NCBI GenBank assembly: GCA_031546825.1
Contig: JAVBJU010000013.1
Location: 1-64,000, forward strand
From: Hohaiivirga sp031546825
GTDB taxonomy: Bacteria; Pseudomonadota; Alphaproteobacteria; Rhizobiales; Beijerinckiaceae
Direction: 5' to 3'
DNA: 64,000 bases
Part shown: positions 26,412-35,990 of the stretch, one piece after another
How positions within the stretch are numbered: the stretch's first letter is position 1
How the letters are laid out: every line of letters begins with the position of its first letter
Notes under the pieces: generated by a model
The model's database searches: none
Seen by the model: only the letters and a program-made list of their open reading frames with translations
Told to the model about the DNA's origin: nothing
Position numbers and translations under genes: made by a program

Positions 26412-28382
26412 ATGTCGAACGAGATGACATCCCTCTTCCGGCTGGCGATCGCTTCGGGGAGAGTAGAAACCGTAAAATCGCACCTCGAACGGGGTGCAGA
26501 TGCCAACGCCCGGGACAACGCAGGCTCGCCCGCTCTACTCATCGCCGCATCGCGGGGCCGCCAGGACATTTGCGAAATTCTGCTTGAGCACGGTGCCAAC
26601 CCCGCAGCCAGCGACGCGAGTGGACGAACTCTGTCAGAATACGCTTTGCAGTGGGGATTTGTTGACCCGATCGGGGTGCGAGACCAACAACCTCCTGAGC
26701 CCGAGCCCGAGCCCGAGCATATCCCGACGCTGGTCAACTGTATGCCTGCCGGTGCCGTCGATGAGGGCGAAGAGATGTTCGGGTGGGAGCCAGAGATCGA
26801 ATCCGGTGCCCCTGCGGACGACACAGCGCAGGTGGGAGCCGCTCATGTTGCTCACGATGTCTTTTCTCGCGCGAATGCGTGGGTGGACGCAGCGGATTGG
26901 TCCTCCGTTTCCGTCGAACTTCCGCGATCCCTTGACGGTCCGTCTGACCGGCTCCCGCCAGCAGTGGCGGATTTGGTGTCGCGCGGGCTGAACACTGGCT
27001 GGATATCCGGCGCAAGCCTGAGGTCATCTCTGCCGACAGCAAAAATTCGTAGCGAACTCGGAGTGCCCCTGAAGTTCATTTTGTCGGATCTGGGCATTGC
27101 GATCCGCGACTCGGCCTACGAAGACATGCTCCTCCCCGACAAAGACCCGACAGTCGAAGCGGTCCGAGACGAGGAATTCTTAACTGAGGTCGTCGAGCAT
27201 CTCAGCGCGGTCGCTGGTCACGACATAGAGGCTCGCTATTTGTTGGAGACGCAGGTTCTGCGAGAGGATGCAGCGGGAATTCAACCGATACTGTGGGCCA
27301 GGGCGGAAGAGTTGCGGCGACGTGCGGCGGCCGCGTTCGCCTCGCTCCCGGGCGCACTGCAACACCTTGAGGCCGCCGGAGCGGCGTTTGCTACCTCCGA
27401 GGACGATGAACCGGCGGGGGATGATCTTGTCGATGCAGCCGACGGCGATGAACCCGATCGGTCGGCCGACGAAGCGGAGGAGGACCATTCCGCCGATCAT
27501 CAGTTCACGAATGCGCTGACCAGTCTTTCGGAAGGGGAGCTTGCGGATTACCTGATCGAACTGCGTCCGCCCTTGGCAGTGATGAAGCGAGCGGTCGAAT
27601 TCGCAGCTGTGAACTCCGTGGCCGGCGTCGACACGATTCGTGCAATACTGGATGAACTCGAGGCTCGGTTGACCAGCATTGTCGAAACGAACCTGTCGCT
27701 GGTGACCTGGTTCGCCAAGCGCTACCGATCCAGCGGTGTGGAGTATCTCGACGTTGTGCAAGAAGGAAACATTGGCCTGATGACCGCCGTGCAGAGATTC
27801 GATCCCTCCCGCGGCGCAAGTCTTAGTACCTACGCTATTTGGTGGATCCGCCAGGCGATCACGCGCGCCATTGCCGACACCGGTCGGACGATTCGAGTAC
27901 CGGTCAACGTCCAAGACAACGCCCGGAAACTTCAGCGCGTGCGAGAAACGCTTTTCGCCGAAACAGGTGCGCAACCGACGGTGAAGGAGGTGGCGCGAAA
28001 GATGGAAATGGCTGAAACGTCCGTTGCGACATTGGAGGCGAGAACTGCGCAGTTCGTCCCGACGAAAGGCGACAATGTGGAGCGCTTGGAGCGCGGCACG
28101 ACAGAAGGCCTTCCAGATACTGCCCCCGGACCTGATGCGACGATTTGGGAGTGGGAGCTCAGGAAAGAGCTCGAGGATCGTCTCGCGGCCCTCGATCCCC
28201 GACAGGCACGAGTGCTCAGGCTGCGCTTTGGCATGGCCGGGAATGACGAGCACACCCTTGAGGAAGTCGGCGCTCTCTACGGCGTGACTCGCGAGCGTAT
28301 CAGGCAGATCGAGGCTAAAGCGCTAAAAATCATCGCCCATCCCAGCCGATCCAAAGAGCTGAAGGTGTTTCTCGATGATTGA
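26412..28382 (+). CDS. Ankyrin-repeat / sigma-70 domain fusion protein
   Basis: A 656-residue protein. Residues about 8-70 form roughly two ankyrin repeats (ASGRVETVKSHLERGADANA, then GSPALLIAASRGRQDICEIL). A Pro/Glu linker and an acidic, unrecognised middle (about 80-405) follow. The C-terminal third is a group 1/2-like sigma-70 factor: region 2 (about 415-500, with DVVQEGNIGLM and the melting motif LSTYAIWWIRQAI), region 3 (about 510-560) and region 4 (about 585-655, with the helix-turn-helix VTRERIRQIEAKALK). I see no clear region 1.1 or 1.2. It starts 48 bp after vsr and its stop overlaps the next ATG by 8 bp, so it is translated as part of the defence operon. It may direct RNA polymerase to phage or defence promoters, or use sigma DNA-binding/melting parts to target the nuclease complex; both are inference. 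Confidence 0.9.
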   Translation: MSNEMTSLFRLAIASGRVETVKSHLERGADANARDNAGSPALLIAASRGRQDICEILLEHGANPAASDASGRTLSEYALQWGFVDPIGVRDQQPPEPEPEPEHIPTLVNCMPAGAVDEGEEMFGWEPEIESGAPADDTAQVGAAHVAHDVFSRANAWVDAADWSSVSVELPRSLDGPSDRLPPAVADLVSRGLNTGWISGASLRSSLPTAKIRSELGVPLKFILSDLGIAIRDSAYEDMLLPDKDPTVEAVRDEEFLTEVVEHLSAVAGHDIEARYLLETQVLREDAAGIQPILWARAEELRRRAAAAFASLPGALQHLEAAGAAFATSEDDEPAGDDLVDAADGDEPDRSADEAEEDHSADHQFTNALTSLSEGELADYLIELRPPLAVMKRAVEFAAVNSVAGVDTIRAILDELEARLTSIVETNLSLVTWFAKRYRSSGVEYLDVVQEGNIGLMTAVQRFDPSRGASLSTYAIWWIRQAITRAIADTGRTIRVPVNVQDNARKLQRVRETLFAETGAQPTVKEVARKMEMAETSVATLEARTAQFVPTKGDNVERLERGTTEGLPDTAPGPDATIWEWELRKELEDRLAALDPRQARVLRLRFGMAGNDEHTLEEVGALYGVTRERIRQIEAKALKIIAHPSRSKELKVFLDD

Positions 28383-29868
28383 CGTTCCGAGCAGGCTCGC
28401 TCCTCCCCGCGCCAGCGCCATGGTCGAGGCGCTGCGCGGTCTTGGATACACGGCAGGCGCCGCGATCGCGGACATCATCGACAACAGCATCGCGGCCAGA
28501 GCTTCTAAAATCCGCGTTGAAGTGGACTGGAAGGCCGGTGGTGGCGTCGTCACGATACTCGACAACGGGTCCGGCATGGATGACCACGCTCTCGAACTAG
28601 CCATGCGTCTTGGCGACAGAAGTCCACTCGACGACAGAACGGAAACTGATCTCGGGCGGTTCGGGCTTGGATTGAAAACGGCATCCTTCTCGCAAGGCAG
28701 AAGACTAACTGTCGCCTCGAAGAGGAACGACACGGTCAGCGTTCTTCGGTGGGATCTCGATTACTTGCTCAACAGCGCCGATGGCGGCTGGCATTTACTT
28801 GAAGGAGCGGATCCGCAATCAGCGCCCCTCGTGGACATGCTGCGCAGTGTAGATTCCGGCACGCTCGTGATCTGGGAGCTATTGGATCGCATGATGCCGG
28901 GCGGTGCGCAGGACGTGCTTGATCTGCTTGACCGTATCGAGAAGCACTTGGGCATGGTCTTTCACCGGTTCATCGCCGACCGGCACGTTTCGATACTACT
29001 GAACGGAAAGGCGGTGACCGCTTGGGACCCCTATCTTGCGGGGAACTCCGCGACATGGTCGTCGCCACGCACGCCGCTGGGGAAGAGAGCCAAGGGTGCC
29101 TGGGTGCAGGCTTTCGTGCTGCCCCACCGGGATCACCTCAAGTCTAAAGAACATGCCGCAGCGGCCGGTCCTGAGGGATGGAACGCGCATCAGGGCTTCT
29201 TTGTCTATCGAAACGACCGCCTTCTGCTCTCCGGTGGGTGGCTCGGGCTCGGAAAGGGTCGGCACTGGACCCGAGAGGAACCATACCGTCTGGCCCGCAT
29301 TCAACTCGACCTGCCCAACTCCCTAGATGGAGACTGGAAGATCGACATTCGCAAGTCGACGGCCCAGCCGCCACCATCGGTGCGAACTATGCTCACGCAT
29401 GTCGCTGAGGACGCAAGAGAACGTGCACGGAGAATTTTCGCCCACCGCGGCACGCCGGTGACGGGACTGCGTCGTGAACCGGTCAGTCAGGTATGGGAGA
29501 CGACAAAGGTACGGGCCGGGGTTCGTTACCGCATCGGTCATGACCACCCCGCTGTCAGCGCCGTCCTGTCTGCTGCTGCGGCGGCAGGCGGTGGGCTACG
29601 CCAAGATGTGCTCGCCATGCTCCGCGTGATTGAGGAAACGGTTCCTGTTCAACGCATCTGGCTGGACACCGCCGAGAACAGAGATACGCCCCGAACCCGC
29701 TTCGGGGGAGAGCCCCCGTCCGAAGTGAAGTCGGTCGCTCAAACCTTGTTCAATTCAATGATAAAACGGAAGGGCATGGCGCCCGAATTGGCACGCGCCG
29801 CGCTGCTCCGGACTGAGCCTTTCGATCAATACCCCGAACTCGTCGCAACGCTGACGGAGGAGAAGTGA
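28375..29868 (+). CDS. GHKL ATPase (MutL/MORC/Hsp90-like)
   Basis: A 497-residue protein with an N-terminal Bergerat ATP-binding fold: N box IADIIDNSIAA (about residues 32-42), G1 DNGSGM (about 63-68) and G2 GRFGLGLKTASFS (about 97-109). The rest carries a MutL-like second domain and an unassigned C-terminus. ATPases of this type are coupled to predicted restriction systems with Z1 helicases (MutL/MORC family described by Iyer, Abhiman and Aravind). It probably undergoes ATP-driven clamp closure and moves or signals along DNA. Its ATG overlaps the sigma gene and its stop is immediately followed by the Z1 gene ATG. Confidence 0.9.
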   Translation: MIDVPSRLAPPRASAMVEALRGLGYTAGAAIADIIDNSIAARASKIRVEVDWKAGGGVVTILDNGSGMDDHALELAMRLGDRSPLDDRTETDLGRFGLGLKTASFSQGRRLTVASKRNDTVSVLRWDLDYLLNSADGGWHLLEGADPQSAPLVDMLRSVDSGTLVIWELLDRMMPGGAQDVLDLLDRIEKHLGMVFHRFIADRHVSILLNGKAVTAWDPYLAGNSATWSSPRTPLGKRAKGAWVQAFVLPHRDHLKSKEHAAAAGPEGWNAHQGFFVYRNDRLLLSGGWLGLGKGRHWTREEPYRLARIQLDLPNSLDGDWKIDIRKSTAQPPPSVRTMLTHVAEDARERARRIFAHRGTPVTGLRREPVSQVWETTKVRAGVRYRIGHDHPAVSAVLSAAAAAGGGLRQDVLAMLRVIEETVPVQRIWLDTAENRDTPRTRFGGEPPSEVKSVAQTLFNSMIKRKGMAPELARAALLRTEPFDQYPELVATLTEEK

Positions 29869-32700
29869 ATGGGAGACGCTGCAATCGAGCAGAAGGTGAT
29901 CAAATTCGCGCAGGAGCTGATCGCCGACGAGGAAAAGACGGCCGTCACTCCCGCGTTCATCAGCGATGTCATTGATCAGGTGCTCAAGCTAAAGGCCGGA
30001 TGGGCGAGCGCGATCGACCGCGAAACCGTTCAGACTGAGCTGATCCGCCGTTTCAGCATGTGGATGGGAGAGAACGCCACGCTAAAGAACGACGCTGGGC
30101 ACGAAACCTGGCTTACCACGCAGCGCAAATCCCAGTGGCGTTACTGGCAACGCTACCGGGAGTACCTCGAGCGCAGAATGGCGACGAGCGTGGTCGACGG
30201 CCTCGACGAAGCCACCGACGACATTCTCGCGTTGCTGGAGGATCCGTTGCGGAACGGAAGTTGGGATCGCCGTGGCATGGTCGTAGGGCACGTCCAGTCG
30301 GGGAAGACCGGCAACTACACCGGTCTGGTTTGCAAGGCGGCCGATGCGGGATATAAGATCATCATCGTGCTCGCTGGCATACACAACAATCTGCGTTCGC
30401 AGACCCAGATGCGGCTCGACGAAGGTTTTCTAGGTTACGAGACCCATCCCGATCCGGATGCGATAAGACCTATCGGTGTTGGCGAGCTTGACGCGGATCC
30501 TTCCATTCGGCCGAACTACGTGACTAACCGGTCGAACAACGGTGATTTCAACGCCGCCGTCGCCAACAAGCTCGGCATCAGCCCAGAGAAGCGGCCCTGG
30601 CTGTTCGTCGTCAAGAAAAACAAGAGTGTGTTGGAGAAGCTGAATAAGTGGGTGTGCAATCATGTCGCCGACTCGGAGGATCCGAGGACGGGAAAGCGGA
30701 CCGTCACCAACTTGCCGCTGCTGCTGATCGATGATGAGGCGGATCACGCTTCTGTCGACACGGGGGCCGACATCATGGACGAGGAGGGCCGCCCCAACGA
30801 GGATCATCAGCCCAAGGCGATTAATTCGCTCATCCGCAAGCTGCTGACAAGTTTCTCAGAATCTGCGTATGTAGGCTACACTGCTACTCCATTCGCGAAC
30901 ATCTTCATCCACGAGCGGGGAGAAACGGCGCAGGAAGGGCCCGATCTTTTTCCCGCCGCCTTTATCATAAACTTGGGAGCCCCGAGCAACTACGTCGGAC
31001 CCGCCCGCCTGTTCGGGCGACCTGCGGAGAACGGCCGTGTCGGCAGCCTGCCGATGGTTCGCCACATCGAAGACTGGTCGACCGATGAGGATACCGCTGG
31101 GTGGATGTTTTCGAAGCACAAGAGCGGGCACGTCCCCATGTTTGAGGGCCGTGCCGATCTGCCAAACTCTCTGAAACAGGCGATCGACGCCTTCCTCCTC
31201 GTCTGCGCTATCAGGCAACTGCGTGGGCAGGGAAGCCAGCACAGCTCAATGCTCGTCCACGTGACCCGCTTCACGGCCGTTCAGGGACATGTCTTCGATC
31301 AGGTCGCGGCTTACCTCAAAGCGCAGCGCCAACGCCTGATGCGTGGAATTGACAGCGCAGGGGTTCTCGGGCGTCTGCGAGCGCTCTATGAGGATGACTT
31401 CGCGCTGACAACTGCCCAAATCAGGATATCGGATCCCGATCTCGAAGTTCAGGAGGCGCCATCTTGGGATGCGGTGGAAGCAGTTCTCGCCGACGCTGTC
31501 GCCGACATCGAGGTTCGGAAGATTAACGGAACTGCGAAGGATGTCCTCGACTACGCGGATTCCAAGGGACCTGGTCTCAAGGTGATCGCAGTCGGCGGGG
31601 ACAAGCTGTCGCGGGGTCTGACGCTGGAAGGCTTGTCCGTGAGCTATTTCCTGCGATCGTCCAAGATGTACGACACGCTCATGCAGATGGGACGTTGGTT
31701 CGGCTACCGACCGGGCTACATCGATATCTGCCGGCTCTACTGCACGAGGGAGTTGTCGGAATGGTTCGGGCACATCGCCGACGCGTCGGAGGAACTGCGC
31801 GAAGAATTCGAAATGATGGCGGCCAGCGGTGGCACGCCGCGCGACTTCGGTCTCAAGGTGCAGTCGCATCCTGTGCTGATGGTCACATCGCGTATGAAGA
31901 TGCGCGCCGCCAAAACGTTGATGCTATCTTTCAGTGGCCAGCTTATCGAGACTGTGTCGTTCAGCACCGATAAGGTGAATATCGAGCAGAATTTGCGCGC
32001 GACGACGGAATTACTAAAGCGGCTGGGGAGTCCCCAGAACGCCGATGAGATCCGGCGCAAGCGCGGGGGAACCGAACAGTCTTGGCAGGGCCGCATCTGG
32101 CCGGACGTAGGTTATCATGCAGTTCTCGACTTCCTGAGGACGTACACAACCAGCGAAAATGCCCTGAAAGCCCGCAGCAACCTTATCGCCGATTTCGTGG
32201 AATCGCTCGCCCGCGAAGGCGAGCTGCAGAGCTGGACGGTTGCGGCCATGGGAGGCACCGGCGCAGATTTCGCGCCGCTGCCAGGCTTCAAACTCGCCAC
32301 CCGCCAAGTGGACAAGGAGTTTGCGACTAGCAAGGATTACCGCATCGGCAGGTTGCTCTCACCGCGCGATGAAGCGATCGACCTCGAAGATACCGAATGG
32401 GGGCGCGCGCTGGCCATAGCGAAAACCGCATGGCAGAAGGACCCAGGCAGGCGGGCGTCCGAACCCAACGAGCCCAACGGTCCGGCTGTCAGGTTTGTGC
32501 GTGGTACCCGCGATGCCAGTAGCGGGTTGCTGCTGCTCTATCCAATTGATCCCGCCAAGAGTGGCCACAGTGCAGTGCAGACCATCGGATTGCCAATCAT
32601 CGGCATCGGCGTAAGCTTCCCGACGAGCGAACTGGGAGCGAAGATCCCGTACAGCGTCAACAACGTGGCATGGGAGCTGCAATATGGCTCTGCTGAATGA
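29869..32700 (+). CDS. Z1 domain superfamily II ATPase/helicase
   Basis: A 943-residue protein. The N-terminal helicase lobe has Walker A GHVQSGKTGNYTGL (Gly-Lys-Thr near residue 145-147), a Walker B-like LLLIDDEADHAS (about 283-294) and the motif III-like VGYTATPFAN (about 340). The Z1 domain occupies the middle, including GGDKLSRGLTLEG and MQMGRWFGYRPGY (arginine-finger-like motif VI). Z1 proteins are predicted DNA translocases in restriction-like systems. It starts directly after the GHKL stop and overlaps the next gene by 17 bp. Length fits full Z1 proteins. Confidence 0.9.
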   Translation: MGDAAIEQKVIKFAQELIADEEKTAVTPAFISDVIDQVLKLKAGWASAIDRETVQTELIRRFSMWMGENATLKNDAGHETWLTTQRKSQWRYWQRYREYLERRMATSVVDGLDEATDDILALLEDPLRNGSWDRRGMVVGHVQSGKTGNYTGLVCKAADAGYKIIIVLAGIHNNLRSQTQMRLDEGFLGYETHPDPDAIRPIGVGELDADPSIRPNYVTNRSNNGDFNAAVANKLGISPEKRPWLFVVKKNKSVLEKLNKWVCNHVADSEDPRTGKRTVTNLPLLLIDDEADHASVDTGADIMDEEGRPNEDHQPKAINSLIRKLLTSFSESAYVGYTATPFANIFIHERGETAQEGPDLFPAAFIINLGAPSNYVGPARLFGRPAENGRVGSLPMVRHIEDWSTDEDTAGWMFSKHKSGHVPMFEGRADLPNSLKQAIDAFLLVCAIRQLRGQGSQHSSMLVHVTRFTAVQGHVFDQVAAYLKAQRQRLMRGIDSAGVLGRLRALYEDDFALTTAQIRISDPDLEVQEAPSWDAVEAVLADAVADIEVRKINGTAKDVLDYADSKGPGLKVIAVGGDKLSRGLTLEGLSVSYFLRSSKMYDTLMQMGRWFGYRPGYIDICRLYCTRELSEWFGHIADASEELREEFEMMAASGGTPRDFGLKVQSHPVLMVTSRMKMRAAKTLMLSFSGQLIETVSFSTDKVNIEQNLRATTELLKRLGSPQNADEIRRKRGGTEQSWQGRIWPDVGYHAVLDFLRTYTTSENALKARSNLIADFVESLAREGELQSWTVAAMGGTGADFAPLPGFKLATRQVDKEFATSKDYRIGRLLSPRDEAIDLEDTEWGRALAIAKTAWQKDPGRRASEPNEPNGPAVRFVRGTRDASSGLLLLYPIDPAKSGHSAVQTIGLPIIGIGVSFPTSELGAKIPYSVNNVAWELQYGSAE

Positions 32701-33685
32701 GCACGAAGAACTGTTGTCAGCATGGAGATCTCTGAGCGGGGCAGCCGAAACCATCGACGGCTGGCGCACCATACCCATTGGTGCCGGCAGGTGTCGGGCG
32801 GGTGTCCTGTTCCCCGCCGGAGAAGAGGCATTGCTGGTCGGTTTCAGCATATCGCCTCCGGCCCCGACCGACCTGCCGCAGGGAAGAGGCTTCTCGGTGA
32901 GCAGAGTCGGGGACGCGCCCAGTGGCGGATTCGACATGTGGTTCGGGGTATCGAGGAAACCTGCCGCGAGCCTTGAAATGTTTACATTGATGGCGGCTGA
33001 TCTTCTCGCTTCGGTAAGCGCGGCGAAGGGCGAAGAGCAAAGAGCCTATTATCAGTTCCTGTCTCGGATCCGGAGCTGGCAGCAGTTCATGGAGCGACCG
33101 CGCGACAGGCACCTTTCTGAGGAGGAGGAGCTGGGCCTGTTCGGAGAACTGTCCATTGTCGATCGTCTTCTCGATTGTGGTGTTCCGCCATTGGTGGTTA
33201 TGGAGTGTTGGAAGGGCCCCGCGAACGGGCTTCGCGATTTCATGGGAGAGACGCACGACGTAGAGGTGAAGGCGACGATTTCCCCCAACGGATTTCCCGC
33301 ACGGATCAGTTCACTTGAGCAGCTCGACGACGTGGCAGGTCGCTCAGTATTCCTTGCTGCGCTCAGGTTCTCTTTGCAGGACGCCGCACCGTCGCTGCCG
33401 ACCAAGGTGGAGGTGATCAGGCAGAAGGCAGGGGACAAGGGACGCATCGGACTGGAGCGTAACCTGCTACTCGCTGGATACGACGACGCCCACGCCAGTG
33501 AGTACGTGCGTGGATTCATGCCGATGGACGAGCGCGTCTTCCGAATGGAGGAAGCCTTTCCACGCCTCACTCGGAGCACCGCTCCCTTGGCCGTCCGGGC
33601 GGCGAAATACGAACTCGATCTCGATCTCATCGACATTGCCACGGTCGATCTGGAAGAAGTCTTAGTGGCGTTCGGAGGGGACTGA
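32684..33685 (+). CDS. PD-(D/E)XK motif protein (DUF4420)
   Basis: A 333-residue predicted endonuclease. Asp192-Val-Glu194-Val-Lys196 in THDVEVKAT forms the D-ExK half of the active site; an upstream Glu in EEEELGLFGEL and the GLRDF segment complete the fold as in DUF4420 proteins. It is the probable DNA-cutting subunit of the system. It overlaps the Z1 gene by 17 bp and precedes the AIPR gene by 4 bp. The N-terminal 120 residues probably mediate complex formation; this is inference. Confidence 0.87.
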   Translation: MALLNEHEELLSAWRSLSGAAETIDGWRTIPIGAGRCRAGVLFPAGEEALLVGFSISPPAPTDLPQGRGFSVSRVGDAPSGGFDMWFGVSRKPAASLEMFTLMAADLLASVSAAKGEEQRAYYQFLSRIRSWQQFMERPRDRHLSEEEELGLFGELSIVDRLLDCGVPPLVVMECWKGPANGLRDFMGETHDVEVKATISPNGFPARISSLEQLDDVAGRSVFLAALRFSLQDAAPSLPTKVEVIRQKAGDKGRIGLERNLLLAGYDDAHASEYVRGFMPMDERVFRMEEAFPRLTRSTAPLAVRAAKYELDLDLIDIATVDLEEVLVAFGGD

Positions 33686-33689
33686 GGCC

Positions 33690-35462
33690 ATGACACTTGA
33701 AGAGTTTCTCATACAGACGCAGAGTGATGTGAAGCGTGAGGCAGCAGACCGCACTGGTCAGCCTGGACCATTCCCGCATCCGGTGTCCCTGTTCTGTGAA
33801 ATCGTCATGCAACACATGGCGGACGCCGGAATGACCAATGAGCCGCAGGTACTTCATGTTGAGCGCAGGCTCGGTACGGCAATTCTCAAGCTCAGCGGAT
33901 ACGCCATCTCCGAAGATCTCGATCAACTTGATCTGTTCGTCAGCCTCTATCTCGACACCAATAAACTCACGTCGGTTCCGGAGGCCGACGTAACCAAGGC
34001 TGCGGAGCAATGCATCAGGTTCCTGAATGGCACGGTATCCGGAACGCTGACGGGCAAGATCGATCCTTCGGACGAGGCATATGATCTCATCCTGACAATT
34101 CGGGATTGCTACGAGGCGCTGGATCAGGTGCGCATTTACGTGCTGACTGACGGTGTGTCGAAGACAAAGAGCTTCAAGGCGCGTGAGATCGGCGGCAAGT
34201 CAGTGCTGCTCGAGGTGATGGACATCGAAAGGCTCCATCGTCATCTGTCGGAAGGAAAGCCGCGGGACGAACTGGTAGTCAATTTCGATGAGGCGTTCGG
34301 CAGTCCGATCCCCTGTGTCTACGTTCCAGGCACTTCGGGCGAGTACGATTACGCGCTTGCAGCTTTCCCGGGTGCGATGCTGAGGACTTTGTACGAGAAA
34401 TGGGGATCGAGGCTTCTCGAGGCCAATGTGCGTTCGTTCCTGAGCCAGACCGGCAAGGTGAACAAGGGCATACGCGACACCCTGCGCACGGCACCGGATC
34501 GCTTCCTCGCATACAATAATGGCATCGTCATCGTCGCTGACGAGCTCAGTATCGGGACTTCGAAGGACGGCGGCACGGGCATCTCATGGCTCAGGGGCAT
34601 GCAAATCGTCAATGGCGGACAGACGACCGCTTCGATCTATTTCACCAAGAGGAAGTTTCCCGAGGTGGACCTGTCCGAAGTACGCGTGCCGGCTAAGATC
34701 ATCGTCCTCCGGTCTAGCGACCAGACATCAGAGGAAGCGTTGATCTCAGACATCTCGCGATACGCAAACAGCCAAAACCAAGTCAGGGTTTCCGATCTTT
34801 CTGCCAACAAGCCATTCCATGTTGAAATGGAACGCCTGTCGGGCACCACTTACTGCCCGGACGGCGTTGGTAGGTGGTTCTACGAGCGCGCCACGGGCAG
34901 CTACAACGTGATGCTGGCTCGGGACGGAAAAACTCCGGCCCGTCAGCGGGAGCTGAAGAACGCGATGCCGACGGCGCGTAAAGTCACAAAGACCGATCTT
35001 GCGAAGTTTGTGCATGCATGGCGACAGAAGCCGCACTTGGTGGCGCTTGGCTCCCAGAAGAACTTCCAGATATTCAACGAGGAGGTGCTTGCCGGCGGCA
35101 AGGTTCCCGATCTTGCCGAATTCAAGAACCTGATGGCGCAAGCCATAATCTTCCGGCGGGCGGAGAAGATCATCCGTCCGGCGTTCCAAGGCTTTCAAGC
35201 CAATATTTCTGCGTACACCGTCTCACTGATCGCAGACCGCCTTGGCGGCCGGATCTCGCTCGCGACCATCTGGCAGCAGCAGGGAATCTCAGATGAATTC
35301 GCGCAGCTAATCTTGCAATGGGGAAGTGATGTCAACGACCTGCTGCGTGCCAGCGCCGGTCAGCGAATTGTTTCTGAATGGGCAAAGAAGGAAGAGTGTT
35401 GGGGTATTGTTCGAAAGCATTCTTATGCTGAGCCGAGACGCAACCTTCCGGAGTTCACCTGA
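33690..35462 (+). CDS. AIPR family (abortive infection phage resistance) protein
   Basis: A 590-residue protein with the AIPR domain in its centre. Diagnostic segments are NKGIRDTL, FLAYNNGIVIVAD, QIVNGGQTTASIYF and SRYANSQNQVRVSDL. AIPR proteins were first found in plasmid-encoded abortive infection systems, and often accompany GHKL-Z1 cassettes. The biochemical activity is not certain; a nucleic-acid-binding or nuclease role is likely. It is the last gene of the operon, with a hairpin terminator about 320 bp beyond. Confidence 0.9.
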   Translation: MTLEEFLIQTQSDVKREAADRTGQPGPFPHPVSLFCEIVMQHMADAGMTNEPQVLHVERRLGTAILKLSGYAISEDLDQLDLFVSLYLDTNKLTSVPEADVTKAAEQCIRFLNGTVSGTLTGKIDPSDEAYDLILTIRDCYEALDQVRIYVLTDGVSKTKSFKAREIGGKSVLLEVMDIERLHRHLSEGKPRDELVVNFDEAFGSPIPCVYVPGTSGEYDYALAAFPGAMLRTLYEKWGSRLLEANVRSFLSQTGKVNKGIRDTLRTAPDRFLAYNNGIVIVADELSIGTSKDGGTGISWLRGMQIVNGGQTTASIYFTKRKFPEVDLSEVRVPAKIIVLRSSDQTSEEALISDISRYANSQNQVRVSDLSANKPFHVEMERLSGTTYCPDGVGRWFYERATGSYNVMLARDGKTPARQRELKNAMPTARKVTKTDLAKFVHAWRQKPHLVALGSQKNFQIFNEEVLAGGKVPDLAEFKNLMAQAIIFRRAEKIIRPAFQGFQANISAYTVSLIADRLGGRISLATIWQQQGISDEFAQLILQWGSDVNDLLRASAGQRIVSEWAKKEECWGIVRKHSYAEPRRNLPEFT

Positions 35463-35990
35463 GTTGATCGCCGCAAACCGACATATGTGCTTCCGGCGCC
35501 CCCTTCACCAAGATAAGCAAATTGTCACATATCCTGGATCTAAGCTCCGGAAGACCTAGGATCGGTAACGGCCATGAGAGATCGACCTCTTCGGGAACGC
35601 TCAGACGCTGCGGCCTTGGCAGCGATCTCTGTCCAAAATTCGTGAATCGATGCCTGGGCAGTTTCGTTTCTGTCCAAGGGGTTCGCAATGACAGAATGGT
35701 TCTAGGTTTGCGAACTGAGGGCGGGTTTTTCAGGGTTTGCGTACTGCCAGCCTCGACAGTTTTGCGTAGAAAGTTCGAAGCCCGTTGATTTTAAAGGGTT
35801 GGAGACGATAGCCTTTTGCGGGCTTTTTTGGGTTTTCGAATTCAATTCGCGTTTCCTGAGGCAAGTCCGAAAAACCTTGCCCCTCGACATATGCACAGGG
35901 TGCGGTTTCTCAAAAAGTGGTACTCCCGCCGTTATTTTGTAGTTAGCTCCGCTTGAAATCAGCGCCCTACAACCGTTTCCGCCTCCCCCG
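35463..35990. other. Noncoding region after the defence operon; possible origin region
   Basis: About 530 bp without a supportable gene. It includes two 13-bp direct repeats GGTTTGCG(A/T)ACTG at 35705 and 35734, a terminator-like hairpin at 35780-35830, and leads into three iterons. Together with the repA gene it looks like a replication-origin region. Confidence 0.45.
35780..35830 (+). terminator. Probable terminator of the defence operon
   Basis: Outer stem AGCCCG (35780-35785) / CGGGCT (35820-35825), inner AAAGG/CCTTT, then a run of six T. The loop is large, so strength is uncertain. Confidence 0.5.

Noticed and set aside
27180..28253. 357-codon minus-strand open frame opposite the sigma-factor gene
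   Set aside because: Shadow of the sigma gene; the plus-strand frame has clear sigma-70 regions and couples to its neighbours.
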